Translations under genes and position numbers: made by a program
Notes under the pieces: generated by a model
What the model saw: only the letters and a program-made list of their open reading frames with translations
Database searches by the model: none
What the model was told of the DNA's origin: nothing
Shown: positions 26,032-34,393 of the stretch, piece by piece
Layout of the letters: each line of letters begins with the position of its first letter
Position numbering within the stretch: the stretch's first letter is position 1
From: Arcticimaribacter sp965277835
GTDB taxonomy: Bacteria; Bacteroidota; Bacteroidia; Flavobacteriales; Flavobacteriaceae
Length of the DNA: 64,000 nt
Direction of reading: 5' to 3'
Assembly: GCA_965277835.1 (NCBI GenBank)
Contig: OZ255841.1
Location: 310,001 to 374,000 of the forward strand

Positions 26032-26093
26032 TATATTTCAGCTATAAAACTGAAACTATAAATTGTTTATAATTAAGAATATAAATTTAGGTG

Positions 26094-26101
26094 TATTTTT
26101 G
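26094..26101 (+). promoter_or_regulatory. -7 element for the PurM-like gene
   Basis: TATTTTTG matches TAnnTTTG, 18 nt before the ATG at 26120. An in-frame TTG at 26114 would leave only 12 nt. Confidence 0.5.
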
Positions 26102-26119
26102 TGAAAACTAAAATTGAAT

Positions 26120-27301
26120 ATGAGTGAATCTCTCAATAATCGCTATCGTCTAAGAGGTGTTTCTGCTCAAAAAGAAGATGTTCATGCGGCTATTAAAAAT
26201 ATTGATAGAGGTCTTTTTCCAAAAGCTTTTTGCAAAATTGTGCCCGATTATCTCACAGGAAGCGAAGACCACTGCATAGTAATGCACGCCGATGGTGCGG
26301 GGACAAAATCTTCTTTGGCGTATGCTTATTGGAAAGAAACAGGAGATTTATCTGTGTGGAAAGGCATAGCCCAAGATGCTTTGATAATGAATATAGATGA
26401 TTTATTATGTGTAGGGGCTTCAGAAAACATTTTGCTATCATCAACAATAGGTAGAAATAAGAATCGAATTCCTGGTGAAGTTCTTGCCGCAATTATAAAT
26501 GGTACAGAAGAGTTGATAGAAGAGTTGAAACAATACGGTATATCAATTCATAGTACAGGAGGCGAAACTGCTGATGTGGGCGACTTAGTTCAGACAATTA
26601 TAGTTGACTCTACTGTGGTTGCTAGGATGAAACGCTCAGAAGTAATTGATAATTCAAATATAAAGGCTGGGGATGTAATTGTTGGGTTAGCTTCTTTTGG
26701 GCAAGCAACGTATGAAAAAGAGTATAATGGAGGTATGGGAAGTAATGGATTGACTTCTGCTAGGCACGATGTTTTTAATTCTGAAATAAAAGAAAAATAT
26801 CCCGAGACTTTTGACTCTAGTGTCCCTAGCTCTTTAGTGTATTCGGGTTCTAAAAAGTTAACAGATACCATTGAAAAAGCGTCTTTAAACGCGGGTAAGT
26901 TAGTTCTTTCACCCACAAGAACGTATGCGCCAATTATCCAAAAAATTAAAAAATCTATTAGCCAAAATCATGTGCATGGCATGGTACATTGTAGCGGAGG
27001 GGCTCAAACTAAAATTTTACATTTTATAGATAATCTTCATGTAATAAAAGATAATATGTTTGACGTTCCCCCCTTGTTTAAAATGATACAAGAAGAATCG
27101 GGTACTTCGTGGAAAGAAATGTACGAAGTTTTTAATATGGGGCATCGCATGGAATTATATGTTACTCCAGAAGTTGCATCTGAAATTATTGCTATTTCAG
27201 AGTCATTTAATGTGCCTGCTCAAATTATAGGGAAAGTAGAGGCTTCAAAAACAAAGGAATTAACTATTAAAAGTTCTTATGGGTTATTTCAATATAAATA
27301 A
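26120..27301 (+). CDS. purM: AIR synthase (phosphoribosylformylglycinamidine cyclo-ligase), PurM family
   Basis: Converts formylglycinamidine ribonucleotide to aminoimidazole ribonucleotide in purine synthesis. 393 aa from ATG 26120. The N-terminal half carries HADGAGTKSSLAY, a DALIMNIDDLLCVGA strand and HSTGGETADVGDLV; the C-terminal half carries VIVGLASFG, GGMGSNGLTSAR, HGMVHCSGGAQTKI and NMGHRMELY. These are PurM ATP and substrate blocks. It is somewhat longer than the ~345-residue E. coli enzyme, as is usual in Bacteroidota. Confidence 0.9.
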   Translation: MSESLNNRYRLRGVSAQKEDVHAAIKNIDRGLFPKAFCKIVPDYLTGSEDHCIVMHADGAGTKSSLAYAYWKETGDLSVWKGIAQDALIMNIDDLLCVGASENILLSSTIGRNKNRIPGEVLAAIINGTEELIEELKQYGISIHSTGGETADVGDLVQTIIVDSTVVARMKRSEVIDNSNIKAGDVIVGLASFGQATYEKEYNGGMGSNGLTSARHDVFNSEIKEKYPETFDSSVPSSLVYSGSKKLTDTIEKASLNAGKLVLSPTRTYAPIIQKIKKSISQNHVHGMVHCSGGAQTKILHFIDNLHVIKDNMFDVPPLFKMIQEESGTSWKEMYEVFNMGHRMELYVTPEVASEIIAISESFNVPAQIIGKVEASKTKELTIKSSYGLFQYK

Positions 27302-27328
27302 ATACATTTAACACTAAAATAGCTTACT

Positions 27329-28150
27329 ATGAAAACAAAGAATCAATTAAAATTGTTGTGGCTGCCCTTTTTTTTACTTGCCTTTATTTTTAGTGGTTGC
27401 GGAAATAAAAGCGAAGAAATAACAACTACTCCTCCTGTAGTAGATACATTATCGGTTTCAAGCCTCACAGCATCGGTTAATGAAAATCCATCTTCAGGAG
27501 CTTCTTTGGGTACAGTTCAGGCTACAAGCAATAATACAATTCAATATAGTATAACCTCACAAACAGTTGCAGGTGCTTTAGCTATTAACGCTACTACAGG
27601 TGAGATAACCGTAGCAGATGCCTCGTTATTTGATTTTGAGAAAGTACAAACTATAACAGCTGATATATTAGTAAGTGCAGGTACTTTAACTGAGCCTGTA
27701 GTTGCAACAATTAATATAGTTGATGTTGTAGAGAAAGAGTATGTTGTATGGACTGGACCGACACTTACTTTTACTAAAGATGCAGGTGGCGACCCAACAA
27801 ACGCGATGCAACAAGATATGATTACTAAAAATGTAATATTTACAAGAGGAAATACAGGAGGTCAAATATATAATATCGTTTCTGAAACTGCTTATGATAA
27901 AGATAATAGCCCTGTAGGTACAGAATGGGCATTGGGGACTATTAGCGAAATAGCAAGTTTAAGGTTTCAATCATTTAGAGTTGCAACAGGTGGTAAACCA
28001 AAGAACGCGGTAGGGAAAGATATGGTAGCTCGTTTAATTACTGATGATGTTTATATATCTCTAAAAATTACATCATGGGACGATAAGAAGGATGGTGGAT
28101 TTACTTATGAAAGATCGACCTCAACTGCAACAATGACAGTATCGAATTGA
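27329..28150 (+). CDS. Cadherin-like lipoprotein of the ApbE/DUF4266/DUF3570 operon
   Basis: Surface or periplasmic lipoprotein of 273 aa. Lipobox FSGC gives Cys24 as the acylation site. Residues ~40-130 read as a cadherin-like domain: SVNENPSSGASLGTVQA, TTGEITVADASLFDFEKV and the ITADILVS strand. The C-terminal ~140 residues (from EYVVWTGPTLTFTKDAGGDPTN) form an unrecognised beta-rich domain. Cadherin-like folds mediate calcium-dependent binding. It begins a tight run: the thioredoxin-like gene starts 10 bp after it, so it is probably part of the same envelope system. It is the least conserved-looking member. Confidence 0.75.
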   Translation: MKTKNQLKLLWLPFFLLAFIFSGCGNKSEEITTTPPVVDTLSVSSLTASVNENPSSGASLGTVQATSNNTIQYSITSQTVAGALAINATTGEITVADASLFDFEKVQTITADILVSAGTLTEPVVATINIVDVVEKEYVVWTGPTLTFTKDAGGDPTNAMQQDMITKNVIFTRGNTGGQIYNIVSETAYDKDNSPVGTEWALGTISEIASLRFQSFRVATGGKPKNAVGKDMVARLITDDVYISLKITSWDDKKDGGFTYERSTSTATMTVSN

Positions 28151-28160
28151 AACATTTACT

Positions 28161-28598
28161 ATGCCTAAAAGCTATAATTTTATTGTCTTTATATTTTTAA
28201 TATCAGTCAATTTTTTATGGAGCCAAAATTGGCAAACAGAATGGGAAGACGCAAAAGAATTATCTAAGCAAACGGATACTAAACTAATTTTAGTTTTCTC
28301 AGGTTCCGATTGGTGTATTCCGTGTATAAAGTTAGAGAAAGAGATATGGAACGACCCAACTTTTATAGCCTATGCTGACAAAAACTTTGTCCTTTTTAGA
28401 GCAGACTTCCCTAAAAGGAAAAAGAATAAACTCCCTGAGGGAGATCAACAAAGAAATGATTTATTAGCATCGAACTATAATCCAAATGGATATTTTCCAC
28501 TTGTTGTAGTCTTTAATTCAAAAGGGACAGTTGTTGGACAACTAGGCTACGAAAAAATTAGCCCTCAAGAGTATATCAACCGAATTGAAAAACTATAA
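28161..28598 (+). CDS. Exported thioredoxin-fold protein (CIPC)
   Basis: 145-aa periplasmic thioredoxin-like protein. The signal peptide ends near WSQN (residue 22). The redox motif SGSDWCIPC has Cys52 and Cys55, followed by KLEKEIWNDPTFIAYADKNFVLFRADFP and a cis-Pro region GYFPLVVVF. This matches the thioredoxin_7/DsbD-gamma-like group. Its gene abuts apbE (1 bp between stop and ATG). A likely job is keeping cysteines reduced in an envelope partner, for example the GGGCGC tail of the DUF4266 lipoprotein two genes on (inference). Confidence 0.85.
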   Translation: MPKSYNFIVFIFLISVNFLWSQNWQTEWEDAKELSKQTDTKLILVFSGSDWCIPCIKLEKEIWNDPTFIAYADKNFVLFRADFPKRKKNKLPEGDQQRNDLLASNYNPNGYFPLVVVFNSKGTVVGQLGYEKISPQEYINRIEKL

Positions 28599-28599
28599 G

Positions 28600-29592
28600 A
28601 TGTTGTTTAGAGTCCTTATCTTTTATTTTGGACTATTTGGCGGAATTCAACTTTATTCTCAAACCACCCAATTATATAAGGAATCTTATACTTTAATGGG
28701 ATCGGATTTTGATATAACAGTGGTTTCTGATAATGAAGATGCTGCCTTAAAATTTATAGAAATGGCAAGACGAGAAATTACTAGAGTAGAGAATTTAATT
28801 TCGTCTTGGGACTCTAACTCTGAAACCTCATTGATTAACAAGAATGCAGGTATAAAGCCTGTAAAAGTTTCTAAAGAATTATGGGGTTTAATTCAACGCT
28901 CATTACAGGTATCAAAAATTACTTCTGGAGCTTTTGATATAACCTATGCAGCCGTAGATAATATTTGGAAATTTGATGGTAGTGTTACTTCTATGCCAAA
29001 TCCTGAAATAATTAAATCTTCAATTTCTAAAATTGGTTTTTCAAAGATTATATTAAATGAAGAAAAGCAGACCGTTTTTTTACCAACTAAAGGTATGAAA
29101 ATTGGCTTTGGAGCAATAGGGAAAGGATATGCAGCAGACCGAGCAAAAGATATGTTAATTGAAGCAGGTGTAAAAGCAGGGATAATTAATGCCTCTGGCG
29201 ACATGAATACATGGGGTACTCAGCCCGATGGTACACCTTGGAGTATAGGTATAATTAATCCGTTGAACAAAGAAAAAGTGTTTTCTTGGTTTTTATTGAA
29301 GCATAATGCCGTTGTTACTTCGGGAAACTACGAAAAACATATAACAATAGATGGTCAGAGATTTAGCCATATAATTGACCCTCGAACAGGAATTCCAAGT
29401 AAAGATATTATTAGTTCTACTATATTTGCAAGTAAAGCTGAGTTAGCCGATGCATTGGCAACAGCAATTTTTGTTATGGGAGTTGATTCTGGATTATTTT
29501 TAATTAATCAATTACCAGATGTTGAAGCTATATTAATTGATGACTTAGGCAAAGTTCATAAATCTAAAAATATTGCAATTGAAAACAATTAG
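28600..29592 (+). CDS. apbE: FAD:protein FMN transferase
   Basis: Covalently attaches FMN from FAD to Ser/Thr of exported or membrane proteins. 330 aa from ATG 28600; an in-frame TTG at 28585 would overlap the previous gene and is less likely. It has a signal peptide, then MGSDFDITV, ISSWDSNSETSLINKNAG, SGAFDITYAAVD (FAD site), IGFGAIGKGYAADRAK, INASGDMNTWG and the C-terminal HIIDPRTGIPSKDIIS. All known ApbE blocks are present. The target protein should be encoded nearby; no Nqr/Rnf subunit is in this window. Confidence 0.93.
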   Translation: MLFRVLIFYFGLFGGIQLYSQTTQLYKESYTLMGSDFDITVVSDNEDAALKFIEMARREITRVENLISSWDSNSETSLINKNAGIKPVKVSKELWGLIQRSLQVSKITSGAFDITYAAVDNIWKFDGSVTSMPNPEIIKSSISKIGFSKIILNEEKQTVFLPTKGMKIGFGAIGKGYAADRAKDMLIEAGVKAGIINASGDMNTWGTQPDGTPWSIGIINPLNKEKVFSWFLLKHNAVVTSGNYEKHITIDGQRFSHIIDPRTGIPSKDIISSTIFASKAELADALATAIFVMGVDSGLFLINQLPDVEAILIDDLGKVHKSKNIAIENN

Positions 29593-29797
29593 GTCTTTAT
29601 TTTTTATTTTTTTAATTTGTGTGTTACACACAGGCTGCGTGGCAGTTAAGGCACATAATAAAGTGTTTTTAAATGACCCAGATATGAAATTGAAGTCTCC
29701 TTTTTCTGAGCGTTTTGAAATAACATATCAAATTTATAGAGAAGCTGCAGCAGGGGCAAATGGAGGTAAAACAGGGGGCGGCTGTGGGTGTAACTAA
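29579..29797 (+). CDS. DUF4266 small lipoprotein with GGGCGCN tail
   Basis: Tiny 72-aa lipoprotein. The start is TTG at 29579 (MKTIRSLFF) or the TTG two codons earlier; there is no ATG. The lipobox LHTGC gives Cys20. The mature part is ~50 residues: VAVKAHNKVFLNDPDMKL, ERFEITYQIYREAAAGA, and the terminal GGKTGGGCGCN with two Cys. DUF4266 genes are known to sit beside DUF3570 and ApbE genes, but function is unknown. It overlaps apbE by 14 bp and the DUF3570 gene by 38 bp, so the products are likely made together. Confidence 0.85.
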   Translation: MKTIRSLFFIFLICVLHTGCVAVKAHNKVFLNDPDMKLKSPFSERFEITYQIYREAAAGANGGKTGGGCGCN

Positions 29798-31235
29798 ATT
29801 ATTTTTCACCCTCTTTGTATTAGGTAATTTCGTTAATGTATTTGCCCAAACGGATAGTATTTCGACTTATAAAAAGAAAGTATTAGAAGATACTGAAGTA
29901 GATTTATTATTAGGTTATTATGGTCAAGAAGGGAAACACGCTTCGGTTACGGGTGGGGTAGGCAATGAATCGTTACAGAATATAGCTCCCACTGTTGTAA
30001 TTCGGATACCTTTGAATGATAATGATATTTTAACCGCAGATCTTGGAATATCTAATTACACCTCGGCTAGTTCTAGTAATGGAAATCCGTTTAATACAGG
30101 AGCCTCAAGAGGGGGAGATGATGATGACAGGGGAAATGGTAATGGCAACGGAGGCAATGCACCTATGGGGTCGCCTTGGGTTGCTTCAACAGGAGCTTCT
30201 AGACAAGATGCGCTCAAAACAATAAATATATCCTATGCACACGCTCGGGAAGATAGGAATCGCTATTGGTCTGTTAACTTAGGCGCTTCATCCGAATACG
30301 ATTATCAATCTTTTGGTTTTGGAGGAGGATTTACACAATTGTGGAATGAGAAAAACACAGAAATCACAGTAAACTCTCAAGTGTACCTAGACCAGTGGAA
30401 GCCAATATTACCAACAGAAATCCACGAATATGAGTTATATGGGAGTGGTTTTTTATCAAATACTAGGAGTTATTTTTCAGGGGTTGCTATTTTAAACGAA
30501 AACGGTAGTAGTGTAGTTGGTTATTTACCTTCAAACTTTTCTCCTATTGATAATGTTAGTAGAAATTCATATTCATTTTCGTTTAATTTCTCGCAAATTA
30601 TAAGTAGCCGACTACAATTTTCTGCTTTTATTGATATTGTAAAACAAGAGGGTTGGTTAGCAAATCCTTTACAACGTGTTTACTTCTCGGATAAACCAAA
30701 TTTTTATATAGGAAACTCTGCTAGTATTTCAAATTATGAAAATTCATCTAATACAGATGTTTTTCACTTGGCAGATGATATTGAACGTTTACCCAGTACA
30801 CGTTTAAAATATCCTTTTGGCATGCGATTAAATTATTATGTAAATGAGTATGTGGTTGTTCGCTCATATTATAGGTATTATAAAGACGACTGGGGTATTA
30901 ACTCAAATACGTTTCAGCTAGAATTACCTGTTAAATTTAATTTAAAATGGAAGGTTACTCCGTCATATCGTTTTTATAACCAAACTGCGGCAAATTATTT
31001 TGCAGCTTACGACCAACACCTTTCTACTAATAGTTTTTATACGTCCGATTACGATTTATCCGCTTTTTCTAGCCATCAATTAGGCTTATCTTTAAGCTAT
31101 ACTGATATTCTGTCTAACTTTAACCTTTGGAAACTAGCCTTAAAAAACATTAGTTTACGTTACCAAAACTATAAGAGAAGCGATGGGCTTACAGCTTTTA
31201 GCATCTCTACTGGTTTTAGCTTTGTTTTAGATTAA
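29760..31235 (+). CDS. DUF3570 outer-membrane beta-barrel protein
   Basis: 491-aa exported protein; signal peptide around residues 11-30 (ending VFAQ). The rest alternates aromatic and polar residues as in an outer-membrane barrel, ending ISTGFSFVLD. Two TGASR motifs occur at residues 113-117 and 144-148, separated by a Gly/Asn/Asp-rich loop with four consecutive Asp. TGAS resembles the (S/T)GA(S/T) sequence that ApbE flavinylates, so this protein could be the target (inference). The start is ATG 29760; an internal GTG eight codons later is possible. Confidence 0.82.
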   Translation: MEVKQGAAVGVTKLFFTLFVLGNFVNVFAQTDSISTYKKKVLEDTEVDLLLGYYGQEGKHASVTGGVGNESLQNIAPTVVIRIPLNDNDILTADLGISNYTSASSSNGNPFNTGASRGGDDDDRGNGNGNGGNAPMGSPWVASTGASRQDALKTINISYAHAREDRNRYWSVNLGASSEYDYQSFGFGGGFTQLWNEKNTEITVNSQVYLDQWKPILPTEIHEYELYGSGFLSNTRSYFSGVAILNENGSSVVGYLPSNFSPIDNVSRNSYSFSFNFSQIISSRLQFSAFIDIVKQEGWLANPLQRVYFSDKPNFYIGNSASISNYENSSNTDVFHLADDIERLPSTRLKYPFGMRLNYYVNEYVVVRSYYRYYKDDWGINSNTFQLELPVKFNLKWKVTPSYRFYNQTAANYFAAYDQHLSTNSFYTSDYDLSAFSSHQLGLSLSYTDILSNFNLWKLALKNISLRYQNYKRSDGLTAFSISTGFSFVLD

Positions 31236-31263
31236 TCAGAATTTAATTCTAGTTAAAATTTAG

Positions 31264-31271
31264 TAATTTTG
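31264..31271 (+). promoter_or_regulatory. -7 element abutting prfA
   Basis: TAATTTTG matches TAnnTTTG and ends only 4 nt before the prfA ATG. Transcription would start at or next to the start codon, giving a leaderless or near-leaderless mRNA. Confidence 0.55.
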
Positions 31272-31275
31272 TGGC

Positions 31276-32352
31276 ATGATTGAGAAGCTACAAATTATTC
31301 AACAACGATTTGATGAAATTTCAGATTTAATTATTCAGCCAGATATTATATCGGATCAAAAACGTTATATTCAATTGAATAAGGAATATAAAGATTTGAG
31401 GATACTCACCCAAAAGGCTGATGAGTATAATACTTTGATTTCTAATATTGAAGAAGCTAATGAAATTATAGCCGACACAAAAGATGTTGAAATGGTAGAA
31501 ATGGCTAAAATGCAATTAGACGAAGCAAAAGGGAAACTTCCTGCTTTAGAAGAAGAAATAAAATTTTTACTTATTCCAAAAGACCCAGAAGACGCAAAGA
31601 ATGTGGTAATCGAAATTAGAGCTGGTACTGGGGGAGATGAGGCTAGTATTTTTGCTGGAGATTTATATCGTATGTATGCTAAATTTTGTAGCGACAATAA
31701 TTGGAACGTAAGTTTAATGGATACTAGTGAAGGCACAGCAGGAGGTTTTAAAGAAATTATTTTTGAAGTGTCTGGAGAAGATGTGTATGGGGTAATGAAA
31801 TTCGAGTCAGGAGTGCATCGTGTACAGCGTGTTCCACAAACTGAAACGCAAGGGCGTGTGCATACGTCTGCCGCTACTGTAATGGTTCTGCCAGAGGCAG
31901 AAGAATTTGATATTCAAATAGATATGAACGATGTTCGTGTGGACTATTTTTGTTCTTCGGGACCTGGAGGTCAATCGGTAAACACTACCTATTCTGCTGT
32001 TAGGCTAACGCACGAACCTACAGGTATTGTAGCACAGTGTCAAGATCAAAAATCACAACATAAAAATAAAGACAAGGCATTAAAAGTTTTGCGGTCGCGT
32101 TTGTATGAATTAGAATTATCTAAAAAACTTGATGAAGATTCGCAAAAAAGAAATTCTCTGGTATCTTCTGGGGATCGTTCTGCCAAAATAAGAACATATA
32201 ATTATCCACAGGGTAGGGTTACCGATCACCGTATAAATTTAACGTTATACGACCTTCAAAATATTATGAATGGTAATATTCAAAAACTAATAGATGAACT
32301 GCATCTATATCAGAATACAGAGAAACTGAAAGAAGCAGGCGAAGTATTTTGA
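31276..32352 (+). CDS. prfA: Peptide chain release factor 1
   Basis: Terminates translation at UAA/UAG. 358 aa, full length. The N-terminal helical domain is followed by the RF core with EIRAGTGGDEASIFAGDLYRMY, RVPQTETQGRVHTSAATV (around the PxT-type codon-recognition region) and the peptidyl-hydrolysis GGQ in CSSGPGGQSVNTTYSAVR. The end has RSAKIRTYNYPQGRVTDHRI. pyrF follows 4 bp later. Confidence 0.96.
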   Translation: MIEKLQIIQQRFDEISDLIIQPDIISDQKRYIQLNKEYKDLRILTQKADEYNTLISNIEEANEIIADTKDVEMVEMAKMQLDEAKGKLPALEEEIKFLLIPKDPEDAKNVVIEIRAGTGGDEASIFAGDLYRMYAKFCSDNNWNVSLMDTSEGTAGGFKEIIFEVSGEDVYGVMKFESGVHRVQRVPQTETQGRVHTSAATVMVLPEAEEFDIQIDMNDVRVDYFCSSGPGGQSVNTTYSAVRLTHEPTGIVAQCQDQKSQHKNKDKALKVLRSRLYELELSKKLDEDSQKRNSLVSSGDRSAKIRTYNYPQGRVTDHRINLTLYDLQNIMNGNIQKLIDELHLYQNTEKLKEAGEVF

Positions 32353-32356
32353 TAGG

Positions 32357-33184
32357 ATGGATTTAGAAGAATTAAAAGAGCAAATAATTACTAAAAAGTC
32401 TTTCTTATGTGTTGGACTTGATATTGATTTAGACAAAATCCCAAGTCATATTAAATCAACGCAAGACCCATTATTTGAATTTTCTAAGGCTATTATAGAA
32501 GCTACGGCTCCATATACGGTAGCATATAAACCAAATATTGCTTTTTTCGAAACTTATGGAGCAGAAGGGATGGCTTCTTTAAAAAGAGTAATGGATTATT
32601 TGAACACCAATTACCCCAATATTTTTACAATTGCAGATGCCAAAAGAGGAGATATAGGGAATACCGCTACACGATATGCAAAAGCGTATTTTGAAACGTA
32701 TAACTTCGATTCAATCACAGTGGCTCCTTATATGGGTAAAGACTCTGTAGAACCTTTTTTGTGCTTCGATAAAAAATATGCAATTGTTTTAGCGTTAACG
32801 TCTAATAGTGGTTCTAGTGATTTTCAAACGCAAAGAATAGGAAAGCAATTTTTATATGAAAAAGTAATTGAAACCAGTACGCAATGGCAGAATTCTGAGC
32901 GGTTAATGTATGTCGTTGGCGCAACAAAAGCTGAGGCTTTAAAAACGATTCGAAAGCAAGTGCCTAATTCATTTTTGTTAATACCTGGAGTAGGTGCTCA
33001 AGGCGGAAGTTTAGAAGAAGTTGCCGAAAATGGATTAAATGATACTATAGGATTATTGGTTAACTCTTCTCGCGGTATTATATATGCTTCGACTGGACAT
33101 GATTTTGCCGAGTCTGCAATGAACTCTGCACAGCAACTTCAACTACAGATGCATAGTATCTTAGAACGGAAAGGGTATCTTTAA
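32357..33184 (+). CDS. pyrF: Orotidine 5'-phosphate decarboxylase (long form)
   Basis: Makes UMP from OMP. 275 aa, the type-2 (longer) bacterial form. It shows LCVGLDID, YKPNIAFFE, the catalytic DAKRGDIGNTATRYAK (Asp-Lys-Asp), VAPYMGKDSVEPFL, and the phosphate-binding LIPGVGAQGG and NSSRGIIYAS. Its stop overlaps the ATG of the next gene by 1 bp (TAATG). Confidence 0.95.
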   Translation: MDLEELKEQIITKKSFLCVGLDIDLDKIPSHIKSTQDPLFEFSKAIIEATAPYTVAYKPNIAFFETYGAEGMASLKRVMDYLNTNYPNIFTIADAKRGDIGNTATRYAKAYFETYNFDSITVAPYMGKDSVEPFLCFDKKYAIVLALTSNSGSSDFQTQRIGKQFLYEKVIETSTQWQNSERLMYVVGATKAEALKTIRKQVPNSFLLIPGVGAQGGSLEEVAENGLNDTIGLLVNSSRGIIYASTGHDFAESAMNSAQQLQLQMHSILERKGYL

Positions 33185-33966
33185 TGCTAAATTATACTAT
33201 ATATAAGTTAGGAGAAGACATTCCTTGGGTTACATTTGTTCATGGTGCAGGAGGTAGTTCCTCCGTTTGGTTTAAACAAATCCGTAGCTTTTCTAAGTTA
33301 TTTAATTTAATGTTGATTGATTTGAGAGGGCATGGTTCTTCTAAAAGTGAAATAGCATTACCCCAATATACATTTGATTCAATTACACAAGATATAATAG
33401 ATGTTTTAAATCACGAAAACATAGATAAATCACATTTTATTGGAATATCTCTTGGCACTATTTTAATTCGCCAAATTGCAGAAAAACAACCTTCATTAGT
33501 ACTGAGTATGACAATGGGAGGCGCTATTTTGAAATTTAATATACGCTCTAGAATTCTATTAAGTATAGCTGATACGGTAAAATCTATTGTTCCGTATATG
33601 TGGATTTATAAACTTTATGCATTTATTATTATGCCAAATAAAAATCATAAAGAGCCGCGTAATGTGTTTATTCGAGAGGCTAAAAAACTGCAGCAAAAAG
33701 AATTTATAAGATGGTTTAAAATTACAAGAGAAGTAATTTCGGTACTAAAACTATTTAGACGAACCGAAATTAATATTCCTGCATTATATATTATGGGGTC
33801 GGAAGACTATATGTTTTTACCATCTGTAAAAAGATTTATCAATAAACAATATAAATTTTCACAATTACAAGTAATTTCAGGCTGTGGGCATGTGGTTAAT
33901 GTTGAGAGACCAAATCAATTTAATAGCTTAACTATTAATTTCCTTAACAAAGTATATTCAAAATAA
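33184..33966 (+). CDS. Alpha/beta hydrolase
   Basis: 260-aa cytoplasmic hydrolase. FVHGAGGSSSVW forms the oxyanion region, DLRGHGSS follows, the nucleophile elbow is GISLGT (Ser89), and GSEDYMF (Asp) and SGCGHVVNVERP (His) supply the remainder of a catalytic triad. Substrate is unknown. It is translationally coupled to pyrF (1-bp overlap), but a role in pyrimidine synthesis is not implied. Confidence 0.88.
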   Translation: MLNYTIYKLGEDIPWVTFVHGAGGSSSVWFKQIRSFSKLFNLMLIDLRGHGSSKSEIALPQYTFDSITQDIIDVLNHENIDKSHFIGISLGTILIRQIAEKQPSLVLSMTMGGAILKFNIRSRILLSIADTVKSIVPYMWIYKLYAFIIMPNKNHKEPRNVFIREAKKLQQKEFIRWFKITREVISVLKLFRRTEINIPALYIMGSEDYMFLPSVKRFINKQYKFSQLQVISGCGHVVNVERPNQFNSLTINFLNKVYSK

Positions 33967-34053
33967 TTCTACAAACACATCAAAGGCATAAAAAAGAACT
34001 GTTAAAAAAGGAAATTACTTTTTATATATAATTAAGAATAAATTAGAAATTCA

Positions 34054-34061
34054 TAACTTTG
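34054..34061 (+). promoter_or_regulatory. -7 element for the coiled-coil/zapA pair
   Basis: TAACTTTG matches TAnnTTTG, 29 nt before the ATG at 34091. An in-frame GTG at 34079 is closer and less likely. Confidence 0.5.
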
Positions 34062-34090
34062 TTAGAGTTAGGAGTTGTGTGTCATTTATT

Positions 34091-34387
34091 ATGAGCGAAA
34101 GCAATAAAAATGTTGAGCTTCTCGAACGAAATATAGTATTGCTTTTAAATAAATTAGAAGAGAATTACTATGCTTTGCAGTCGCTTTCAAAACAATTGGA
34201 AGATAGTTATATACTGCAAAAGAAAATTTCTGAAGAGAATAAACTACTCAAAGAAGCTAATACTTCTTTGGAAATAGCAAACACACTACTCGGCAGTAAC
34301 ACAAGTAATACGAAAACTAAAAATAAAATAAACACTCTGATACGACAAGTTGATAATTGTATTTTTCATCTTCAAAATGCAGAGTAA
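34091..34387 (+). CDS. Small coiled-coil protein upstream of zapA
   Basis: 98 aa from ATG 34091 (MSESNKNVELLERN). It is almost wholly helical with heptad spacing: LLLNKLEENYYALQSLSKQL, then ILQKKISEENKLLKEANTSL, and a C-terminal helix INTLIRQVDNCIFHLQNAE. No family was recognised. It lies 6 bp before zapA and is likely co-translated. The size and coiled coil recall ZapB-type division helpers, but that is only an analogy. Confidence 0.75.
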   Translation: MSESNKNVELLERNIVLLLNKLEENYYALQSLSKQLEDSYILQKKISEENKLLKEANTSLEIANTLLGSNTSNTKTKNKINTLIRQVDNCIFHLQNAE

Positions 34388-34393
34388 ATTTTT

